A DNA stretch of 64,000 nt. Source: Drosophila persimilis. Taxonomy: Eukaryota > Arthropoda > Insecta > Diptera > Drosophilidae. Below are positions 1 through 11,000 of the stretch, one piece after another; position 1 is the first letter of the stretch; the number at the start of each line of letters is the position of its first letter. The notes below the pieces were generated by a model. That model ran no database searches, was not told the origin of the DNA, and saw only the letters and a list, made by a program, of their open reading frames with translations. The position numbers and the translations under genes are program-made. The DNA is taken from positions 124,001 to 188,000 of the forward strand of contig NW_020825442.1 of NCBI RefSeq assembly GCF_003286085.1, given 5' to 3'.

Positions 1-1578
1 TAATCCAGTCAACGCCTGCTTCGTCTGAAATTTGTGACAAAAGTGCTGTGTAACCTTCAGTGCCTTTAGTGTTGGCTAACAGATATTTAGTGTGACCATT
101 CCCCAGGCCCCGCGTACAGTGGCAGCCACTTATTGGCAGTGTTCGATGAAATTTAAATAAATCATGGATGGGTCCTATCCCATCTGTTCGAGAAGGAAAT
201 CCGGCATCTGACTGTTGAGCAAACAATAAGAAGAGATAAGTAAATGAATTCTGGCCGAGAAACAGTCGACATGGGGGGAAGCCATGGCAAAGCCTGGAAA
301 GACGCGAGGGCCCCGCCCATGGGCATTATGTCGAGCGTAATAAGTGCCCTGTGGTGCAGCTTATGAAGATGCTGAGGGATCTGCGAGTCCTTGCCTGCCC
401 CACAGACGTACGAAAATACGTATTCATATTCATATTTATGTTTTTTTTTGGGTGTTGTGTAATTTAAGGATATTTTATCTTATATGCTCCAAAGCCAGTC
501 GGAAGCACAGGTGTGTGTGTGTGTGTGAATTTTTTGTTGGCAATTTATGAATCGACGAATTAAATTATGCGTGCAGTACATACATTAGAAAAGCCACAAC
601 GAAAACAGGAACAGGAACAGGTGAAGGAGCCAGAAAGAGCAGGGAAAGCGATAAAGGGATTCATGGAAACAAAATGGGGCGTGAAACGAGCGTCGAGCCA
701 TAGATAAAAAGGGACAGGAATTGGGGGATTAAAGAGGGCCAGAGCTGAGCAGAAAATAACCGAATGATTGGGGATACAATGGCTGATCGAATTCTTCAGA
801 CTTGTTCGAGCTTTATCTGAGGTCAGACGTACCTACTATACTCTGTTTCTCCACTTAGCTGATGAACGTATCTGAAATGGGTCATTAGGCCTCGCACCTA
901 AGCCCATAATTTGCGGCGTTCTCCGACTCCTTTCAGGACATTTTCCCATGGCCATTTTATTTCTCATTACACAAAAAGGAAGAGCGAACACAAATAAAAT
1001 AAAACAATGCAAATACAAATACAAATAAAGAGAGGAAGACTTCGATTGCCTGGACGACGCTTTGGATACACTTTAAAAAGGACAAAGATTGGGGATCTTT
1101 GGCAGCAAAGAAGATGCCTGATTTTGGAAATAACTTCATTAAAAACCATTCTGCTTAAGCTGCTATGTCTCAATAGATTTGAAAGTGCTCTCCTTTGTGT
1201 GTGGCAAAGTTGTTATTGAATTGTAAATACCCTCCAAGGGAGGGCTAGGCATCTATAAGTATTCAAAATGATATTCGCTTGCTTCCTTGCTTCCTGCAAT
1301 GGCCAATCAATGTGCAATCTTCTCTCCCAAGTCCTCCCTCCCTCCCTCCCCTCTCTCTCTCTCTGCTGTGTCTGTGTGTGTGCGCCAAAGGGCAATAATC
1401 ATAAAAAACCGTCAAACGTTTTGTTTTTTGTTCTTGAGAATTGAGGCAATAATGCCAAAACGAAGAGAGGAGCGAGAGCGTTGGATAGAACGAACGAAGG
1501 CAGACTCTGTCTTTGGCTTGCGATTATTTTGCCATTACTTTCCATTATTTTACTTTATTTCAATGACTGTTTACATTA

Positions 1579-1612
<34 letters not shown>

Positions 1613-1972
1613 CACACAGAGAACGCCGCAAAGCAGTTAAGTGTTGCATACTTTTGAGCGCGTTAGCTCCTTATTTCGGTCTTTTCGTTCTGTTCATTTG
1701 TTTGCTTTCCTTCCGTGTGTGTGTGAGAGTGTTTATCCATGTATGGGTGCTTCTGTGTGAGCCACTTCACTTTGGTTATTGAACAGCAGAAGCAGCAGCA
1801 GCCGTAGTACCCTCCAAAGGACTCTCCTCCACAGAAAGAACAACTTTTGATACTTTGATTTCGAAATATATTTTTGCTTGCGATTTCCTCTCCCCATTTC
1901 CTCCTGTAGATGTATCTTGAGAAAAAGTACAATAACAAATCCTGTATCTGTATCTGTATCTTTCAATTGCAG
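1..1972 (+). other. rg intron, upstream part (no exon seen)
   Basis: No conserved coding segment was found here on either strand. It holds a (GT) run at 511-527, a C/T-rich patch at 1330-1362 and a (CA) run of about 15 units at 1580-1610. The exon carrying the preceding neurobeachin residues should lie to the left of the window. The acceptor ends in the pyrimidine-containing tract ctttcaattgcag at 1960-1972. Confidence 0.75.
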
Positions 1973-2099
1973 GCGGAAATTTGGAGCGTTTTCATAGCGA
2001 TTCTGCGTAAGAGCGTCCGCAATCTGCAGGCCTGCACAGACGTTGGTCTCATCGAGCATGTCCTCGTCCGGCTGCAGCGCTCCGAAACGGTTGTGGCAG
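1973..2099 (+). CDS. rg: rg coding exon: N-terminal helical segment (AEIWSVF...)
   Basis: Starts at a codon boundary after ttgcag and ends in phase 1 before gtaagt. It encodes [19 protein letters not shown] followed by a GLIEHVL block, closely matching the vertebrate neurobeachin segment that begins QAEIWSMF. It is the first rg exon in this window. The single base left over joins the next exon to make the Asp of [11 protein letters not shown]. Confidence 0.95.
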
Positions 2100-5000
2100 G
2101 TAAGTGATGCACACAAAAAAAACACCCCCCTCCCTCCCTCATACATACATATCCATTCCCATCCATCCCGAAGAAGTTTTGCTGTGGGAGGTCTTTTCAA
2201 GAGCTTGGCTGATGGCTTAACAATGGACGAGAGAGCTTTCCTTATTTTCCACTCATATTTCAGGTGCACTTTTAAGGAGGAATATGGCTACAGATGGAAG
2301 GGCTTTTCTTCGGCATTATGTTGCATATTATCCAGCGACATATTGAGGGTCCAGGGCCTGGAGTCTGCTTTGACCTGATCTTCTGTTGGCTGCTTGGAAC
2401 TGGATGGTGGAATTGCTTCTCGATTAATTTCACGCTTGTCAGCAGCACTGACACGCCCAGTCCCAGGCCCAGGCCCAGGCCCAGGCATAGCCCTCAACCA
2501 CCGCACACATAGAACACAGAGAACACAGTGGTGCTCAGTGGGTGTACGGGTGGCTGTGGGTGTGGGTGTGGGTGGGCACCCCGGGAGAGATACGAGATAC
2601 GATAACAGTATGGGGAAAACAAGCAGCTCGGCAAATTTGCTGTTCATTAGCGAGCCACGGATACCTCATACTCCTCATACTCCTCAGCCCCCAACCCCCA
2701 AGAATCTTGGCTTGCTCCTGCTCCTGCTCCCCCTCCTCCGCCTGCTCTCTGCCTTGAGCATGTGCGTGCCTTTGGCTTTGATTTTGATTTTATTAAGTCA
2801 ATGACACATCTGCGGTCTCCCAGCCAGAGGCGGGCCACCCATGCCGCCACCCAACCAACCCTCTCTCTCGCTCTGTGGCAGCTGCTTGCCCCAAGTCCCT
2901 GCTTCATGCCGCATTTAACGAACTGTAACTGCTGTCAATTTGCAGTCGCTGACTTTTGAGCTTCATGTGCGGAGAAGACAGACAGACAGACAGAGTTAGC
3001 GCTGGGTGGGATGGGGGACAAGGGGGCCTGGGGGGATGCCACAAACAAAGACATAATTTCATACATATGAGATGTCTGTCTATCCTCATTTCTGTCTCTG
3101 TCTCTCTGTCTTTCTGCTTCTCTCTGCCACGCCCTCACCTGACAAATGCCAAAACGTGACACTTGCCAAGAAATTAGATAAGTTGAAAGTTCGTTCTTTC
3201 GTTCGTCTCGGTCTCGGCTGAAAGTTGAACTTAGAGCTAAACTTTTACAAGTGTGGTTTTCCATCCACGATATGTGTGTGCTCACGTGCGTGTGCGTGTG
3301 TGTGTGTGTGTGCGTGGGGTGGGTGGGGGTCCGAGAGGGAGAAGAAAAGGGAGAGCAACCATCCCCCAAAGAAAAAGAAGAGTGTCTTGAGGCTCCTAAG
3401 CATTAAAAATCCCTGAAACCAATCATAAATATGGCAGCTAATAAGTTCAATCGGTTACCGACTTGTCCCCCCAGCGGAATAGGTTCCGAATCAACTTTGA
3501 AACCAGCTAATCAAAGAGTCTGTTAGTACATAAAATTCGTATTTACATATGGACATTACCAAAGGTGTCCTAAAGGTGTCCACCGAGCCTACAAAGGTTA
3601 AAACTCAATTAAAACAAATTCCCGCATATGCCGATATTATTTCATGAATTTGGATGTGAAAACCCATTAAGTATTAATGCTTTTGTTGCATATTTGCTAT
3701 AATCTTGATTCTTGATACAAGTTCTGCCACAAAGTCTCCCATACATATTCAGCAATCTAAAAGAAATCCCAGGAAAACTTCCGAATCTCGGCCAGCCAAG
3801 AAGTTTTTGTCCAGTCCAAAAGCGCTTTTTCGAGAGAGAGACTCTAGAAGCGGCCGCCGAACAACGAGAGGAGAGAACCCAGCCTCAACGATCGACGCCA
3901 TTTAATTCGGTGCCAAAGTCTCACTTATTTGTACTTAATTTTTATACTTAGAGCACAGCGACCATTGTAATCGTAACGAATCTTACTAATTCTAATAAGA
4001 CCTGGCGTCCAGACTCAAGATTAAAGGTTAGATATACCCGTGTAAATGCTCATATGCCCATCTGATGTCCATAGAACTTATGAAACTTATGAAACCCCTT
4101 GCAAAGGGTGTAGGAGAAATACCGATGAGAAAAATTGTTGCACTAAGCGCTCTGTTTTCTCGGAGTTGACAATGTTCTCACCCGTTTATGGCTTGGTTGC
4201 TGCTCCCCAATGATGACCATGATGACCATGATGATGGGGACGACGATGATGATGTTGATGAGGATGGCGGAAGGGCGGGGGGAATGGGAGCAGTAAAAAC
4301 TTTGGCATGCCAGAAGAAAATGTAATTAAATGCTGATGAAGCGGTAGAGGGAATGAAGCGGTGCTGGTGCTGGTGCTGGTGCTGCTGCTGCCAGACACGG
4401 CTGGAACTTCAACTGGGGAGCAACTGGGCGACATTGTCGTCTTGGGAATGTCGCCTCGGGGCACAAGGCGGCGTGGAGCCGAGGAGGAGCTTCAAGGAGA
4501 GTGTGGGCGGAGTTGTTCGGGTCCAGTCATAAGCCCAAAGGTATTACCTCCCTACAGCCCTACGGCTGTCTGTGGCTTCATGTTACTCAATTTCTTAATT
4601 TACGCAACCCGAAACGTGTTGATGGTGTGTGAGTGGGTGTCTGGCGAGGCATGGCCACGGGCAGGGGCAGAGGCAGAGGCAGAGGCCATGGAGGCCAGGG
4701 CAACAGTCCAAGCATTAAAACGGCCCGAGCGTCCCATTTCAATTAGTGTGCATTACAAATGAAGTTTGGGAATAGCGCAGCAGCGGCAGTGGCAGCGCCA
4801 GTGGCAGTGGCAGTGGCAGCGGCAGCGGCAGATGGAGCCAGGCCCCAAGGGCGTGTTGCAAAGTTGGGGAAGTGCTCGGGGATACGGATGAGGCGTGCGG
4901 TGTGGCAGTGGAAGTAGAAGTGAAGTTCTGTAGGTGAACCACCGGCGAAGTGTGGGCACTGAGGGGCGCTGAGGCAATCAGTTTGAATTCTGGAATTAAT

Positions 5001-8000
5001 AACTATTTGGCCAAGCTTTTGGCCAAAGTTGATTGAAAATGCTGCAGGGAGGGGGCGCTGGAAACGGGCCAAAACTTTGGCAGCATCATCATCATCCGCT
5101 CGGTGGCTCATTGAAGACAGAGATGGATGATGGTGCTATTTCTTCTGTTCACAAATTATGTGCCAGCAGACCGGAATGTTGAACGTTTGAAGAATTGGAG
5201 CCATAAATGAGCTTTCAGTTTTCTATATTCCCTTCTCTGACCGTCTTCTGCCAACTCTATTTTCCATAAGAGAGTCAGTGCTCAGGCCGTTTCTCCATTT
5301 GAAATGCCTTGACAATGCCGGGGACCAATGGCACCATTGCCTTGTCAGCCTCTAAGAGCCTGTCCCTGCCGCATGCCTGAGAGTATTTGCAACTGACACG
5401 GCACCCGTGACTAAAACCGGGAGGGGAACTCTCTTGCACTCGCTGCACTGAAGGAAATGGGCCGATTGCGATGTCTAGGTGGAAATGCTGAAACATTCAG
5501 ACATATTTCTCAGTGCACGCTTGATCTTGGAAGCGCTTTGTTTTTTCTCAGTGCGCATCTGCTCCCTCCACCAGCGAGGAGATTGCGTAAGCGACATATC
5601 CCCCCCATAGCCATATCCATTAGGCGTTTCCCGTCATCAAGAATGAGCCCCCATAATGGCCGCCCTCCACCCGCCAGCGGCGCACTCATATCTCATGTCA
5701 CCGACTAACATTAATGCTCTACCCCTCTGCTCGCTCTCTTCCCTGCAGATCTGCTCATCGAGATGCTGGGCGTTTTGGCCAGCTACAGCATAACAGTCAA
5801 GGAGCTGAAGCTGCTCTTCGGAACGATGAAGGCAACGAATGGCAAGTGGCCGCGGCACTCGGCCAAATTGTTGAACGTCCTGCGCCAAATGCCGCACCGC
5901 AATGGGCCCGATGTGTTCTTCAGCTTTCCGGGCCGCAAGGGATCGGTGAGTAAAATCCTGCATATATCCGTTCAACGACTAGCGGAGTGAACGACTAGCG
6001 AATGCACTGAGTAAAGAACCATACCTCATTTGCTAATAACTCATTAAAACATTTTATTTAAATTATTTTTCGCGGTTGTCGGCGGCCAATAAGTGGATAA
6101 TCTGCTCCGAGACCTTAGTGTCGGTAATGACCAATGTGCCCACATTGAAGTACTTGCCAATGGCGTTGCCCAGTTCGAAATTGTTGCCGCAGAAGCGCAT
6201 CACCCGGGTCTTCGTCTCGGCGGCGTACTTCTCCATCTCTGACTTCATGTCGCTTGGTATGTTGCTGGCCAGGACCACCAGCTTGGCCTTGCCCCCGCGC
6301 AAGGCCTTCAGCGACTGCTTGTAGCCCACGACGTACTTGCCGTCCTTCAGTGCCACCTCAAGACAGGCGGACAAGTAGTTCATTCTCGAAACTGCAACCG
6401 GAAAACCGAAAAATCGTACATAGTTTACTTCCTCCATACTTATGCGAACCTTTTTTTTTTTTTTTTGCCTTTCGATTTTAGTTTTTAGTTTTCGTGCAAA
6501 AGCAAAATAATTGTAGATAGAGCACAAAATTGTCTCACTTTTGTCGACCAGGATTATTCTGAGAGTTGCAAACGAATGTTCAGTATTGAACAAGATCTTG
6601 ACAAGAGAAGCCACAGCGGCACTGTTCTGAATACTGAACAGAAAGTGTTGGGCAACGGACTCGAACGAGTCTTGGAAAACGTATTGCAGGTTGTTTTGCG
6701 TCAAAGTGGAATGAATGGCAGCTCGGTCAAAGAGTAAAGTGAAATCGTTATTGAATGCAGCTGGAGCCGCCCTCTCAGAGGACACGAGGCTCGGGGCTCG
6801 GGGCTCGGGACTCGGGGCTCGAGGCTCGATACACATATTCGAATGATGTCCCCAGGGCACACAGGACGAGGGCTTTTATTTTATTGCTCGGCACTTAAAA
6901 CGAATTCGAAATGTGTGTACGTATTTTTTTCTTTCCGTTCCGTTCCGTTCTTTTCTGTTCTGTTCTGTTCTGTTCTGTTGTGTTCGCTCCTCTAACGGAC
7001 AGCTAATGGGTGAGTGTCCAGAGACACTCCATCCGGGACCGGGCACTCTATCGATGTGTCCATCTCGCCATAAACACATAAAAAATGCCATAAAGTGAAT
7101 TGGAAGTCAAATGCGAACGGACATCGGAGGAGCGGAGCAATAGCAATCGCAATTGTCGCACAAAATGTCCAATAAACAGGGGAGAGCCATGCCATTCGTG
7201 CTGTGCTGTGCTGTGCTGTGCTGCGCTCTGCTATGCTGGCCCATCATCATCATCACCACCCATACACCACACACCACACACCGCGCCCACACATGCTGAT
7301 GGTTCCTGGTCCCCTGGACTCCTCCTCGTCCACTTGATTGCGTTTTGGAAGAGGACTTTTCACGCATTTGGGGGGTATTTTCTTCTTTTTAATTTTTCGC
7401 CTATCCTGAAAGCCGCAACAGCCCCACCCCCAGCACTGGCGCCCACTTAACCGCCGATCAGCGATCCACTCCACAGGCCGGGACCCCGGACTAATGCCGT
7501 CGATGACGGTGCTGATTGTAATGCAATGGCAAGCGGCTAGCGATATCGAGGACAGAGACTCGATTCGAATAATGAGATTTTGTCATAGACCAAACGTACA
7601 CCATCCCACCATCGGGGTGGCATATCCGGGGCTCTGTTTCCGTTGTCTGACAGAGACGTGGAAGAGGGGGGCAGAAGGAAGGAGGAAAGTTCGGTGGTGC
7701 AACCGCAGCACAGCTCTAACAATGCCAGGGCTTTGTCACGTCTGCCCAGCCCTAACCGATTTAGGACAGGCTATGGCTGCGATAGAGAAAGGATATCGAA
7801 TGAGAGAGCTCCTCTCTGTGAGGGTTGGGCGACCACAAGAGTGCAAGAGTGCAAGATTGCAAGGGTCCAGAGGAAATCAAATTTCGATCGGCTTGACCTT
7901 TGCAATCACATTCTCTATTCTCTGAGTGTTTCACATAGATTGATGGATCAGAGAAGAAAGGCTTGACATTAAATGGCAATTAATGAAAACTAGTGCTATT

Positions 8001-11000
8001 AATCCAATCTTCTCGTATGTATATTAAGAGGCAATGGTCAAGTGCTCGGCAGAGACACGAGGGATTGTATTTCATTGGCAATTATTTGAGAGATGAACCC
8101 CGTCCGTAAATACTTGCTGGCAGGCTGGCCAATTTATGAGCTCCGCCAGGAGAGGAAATGCCACAGTCTGCCGCAGTCTCTGCCCTGTCCGTCCGATAAA
8201 CCACAGATTCCATTTCCTTATAATTTTCATTCTCTGTTCATTTCTGTTGCGACTGTTGTAGCATTGTGTCTGTGGCAGCTTGAGGTCTCGGGGCCCACAC
8301 CGGGCTCAAAGGCCAGTGAGGTGAGTGGTGGGAGTGCGTTTGTGTATCTGACTGCGGAATGCCACAGGCAACCCAAGTCAAAGACCATTCAAAAATATAC
8401 ATTTCAACGGTACCCGAAGTGCACAGCAAAGGTTTGATTTATGTCTTCGGAGTTGAACGGAAATTGCCATTGGAATTGGCTACAGAACTCTCAGCTCCAT
8501 TTTGAAACTCAAGTCCTGCTGAGAGCTCTCTCCCTCTCCCTGTCCCTCTCTCCGAACAAAGAAAATCATGTGGTTTATTTGACTCAATGCTGGCCAAGAA
8601 ACGAAGTTCATAATTGGTATTTAACAGACTGTGGAGCAGCAGCAGCAGCATACAATCGATACTCGTACAACAATCGAAGCTAATCTGAAATCTAAAATCT
8701 GAAATCTGATGTGAATTTCCGTATTTATTTGCAGGCCATGGTCCTGCCGCCGCTGGCCAAATGGCCGTATGAGAATGGATTTACCTTTACCACATGGTTT
8801 CGCCTGGATCCCATTAATTCGGTGAACATTGAGCGCGAGAAACCCTACCTCTACTGGTGAGTCCTGTTCACCTGTTTACCTGTTCCCCCGTTTCTACTTA
8901 ACTATGGCTTTCTTTTTGGCAGCTTCAAGACCTCTAAGGGCGTGGGCTATACGGCGCACTTTGTGGGCAATTGTCTGGTCCTCACATCCATGAAGGTGAA
9001 GGGCAAGGGCTTTCAGCATTGCGTCAAATACGAGTTCCAACCGCGAAAGGTACGAGTCATAGAACGAGCCCCTCTACAGAAGAGCTCCATTTACAATATA
9101 TCTATTTTTGTTTTTGATCTTCAGTGGTATATGATTGCCATTGTGTATATATACAATCGTTGGACGAAAAGCGAAATCAAGTGCCTCGTTAATGGACAGC
9201 TGGCCTCTTCGACCGAAATGGCCTGGTTTGTCTCCACAAACGATGTGAGTATATCCCTATAACCGTCCACATATCGTTCTTAATCCTTTGAACCTTTCTC
9301 CCTTTCTCTCTTCTGTATGACAGCCCTTTGACAAGTGCTATATTGGCGCCACGCCGGAGCTGGACGAGGAGCGTGTCTTCTGTGGCCAAATGTCGGCCAT
9401 TTATCTGTTCAGCGAGGCGCTGACCACCCAACAGATCTGCGCCATGCATCGCCTGGGGCCTGGCTATAAGGTATGTGACGACGATCCCGATCCTGGTCCT
9501 GATCCTGATCTGAAAGACCCACATAAAGCCTCTGCACCTCTGCACCCTCTGGAGCACCCATCACTTTGCTTTGCTTTCGCGCAGCAAGCAAGTCTCCTAG
9601 TCCTAGTCCTTGTCCACGTCCATGTCCATGTCCATGTCCATGTCCTTGTCCATATCTGTACAGAAGATAATGTAATTTGATTCAATTTTTTTTCTTTTTG
9701 CTCTTCTCTATCTTTCTCTTTTTCTCTCTCTCTCTCTCTTTCGATATCTCTGTCTCTATCTGCCGCACACTCGCTAACCTTTGCACCAATCACCAATCGA
9801 ATATCGAATATCGACTGTCGACTGTCGACAAAAAAAAAACAACAAAAAAACAGTCGCAGTTCCGCTTCGATAACGAATGCTATCTGAATCTGCCGGACAA
9901 TCACAAGCGGGTGAGTCACTTTCAACTGTTGCCAGCCTCGTCGCTGATGGTGGCTGGGGGACTGGGCGTCAGCGGTGGTGGGAGCGGCAGTGGAGCGGGC
10001 AGTGGCAGTGCCACCGATGCCGCTGCGGCAGCCGCCAGCGGCCAACAGCAGTTGCAGCTGCAGTTCCAGACCCTGGCCGCCGAGCAGGAGGCTCGGGCCA
10101 TCGACTGGGCCGACGAGCGGCTCGATCTGAATGCGGCGTTTGTCAAGATCCGGGCAGTGCTTACCGCACGCAATGCCGTGACCCTGGCCGCGCTACCTGG
10201 GGCAGGAACAGCAGCGGGAGCCACGGCTGCATCAGCCACTGCTCCCGGAGGAGGAGCAGCAACACCCAACGAGAGCGGCAGCGGCGGTGGCAACATCATC
10301 GTGGCTGATCCACAGCAGCAGCACCAGCAAAGCCCAATCCCAAGCCAGGGATCCGCTGGCGGCACTGCGGACGATCCGCTCGGCCATTTGCCCACTGGAA
10401 ATGCTTCTTTTGGTATTTATATTAACTTATGATTTGCCCTAGAGTCCATCAGTTTTGCTTAATTGATTTCTGATTTCCCAATTTTCATTTTGTCGGGGAA
10501 AAACTGTGTCGCACAGACCAACTGCGTCGCATGTCGAGCAGCGTGAGCAGCCTGAACACCGTATCCGGTGCCGACACCGAGGAGATCAACCAGCTGAAAG
10601 CTGTAAGCGAACTTTGCCTTTTTATTTTATTTTATTTTATTTTACTTTACATTCCTTAATTTCTTTTTAGTTCTTTAAGTTGTTTTGCTGTCCCAAAAAA
10701 GTTTCCTGATACACCTAGTAGTCGTCAGAGCAATTAAGAAGTTATCGGGGCACAGGTCGGGGCAATCAAATCGATATGAATCTGGGGCTACGAAAGTTTC
10801 CGTTTCTGTTTCTGTTTCAGTTTCAGTTTGAAGCATTTTCATTTTGTGTTAACGGCTTTTTAAAGTTTCCTCCAAGAGATGGTTGGGGCGGGGGCGGGCC
10901 GGGCAGGGGGCATGGGAAAGCGGAGTTTATGGCTCCAACAATGGCTCGAGATGGAAGTAAATGTAGCGTATACTTTCGCAGGTGCGCCACCACCGCCACC

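Larger units (their letters stand above)
5946..8734 (+). other. rg intron of 2.8 kb hosting a minus-strand nested gene
   Basis: This intron contains the eL30-like gene on the opposite strand (6063-6437), a CTCGGGG-type minisatellite (6784-6829), a TTCCG/TTCTG pentamer array (6932-6985) and a GCTGT run (7198-7225). The remainder, about 7230-8734, shows no conserved protein on either strand. Confidence 0.75.

Noticed and set aside
6438..6860. N-terminal extension of the nested eL30-like frame to 265 codons
   Set aside because: No similarity to eL30 or any family I know, includes a GGCTCGG minisatellite and an A16 tract, and exceeds the family length (about 110-125). Kept only as an alternative in the gene entry.
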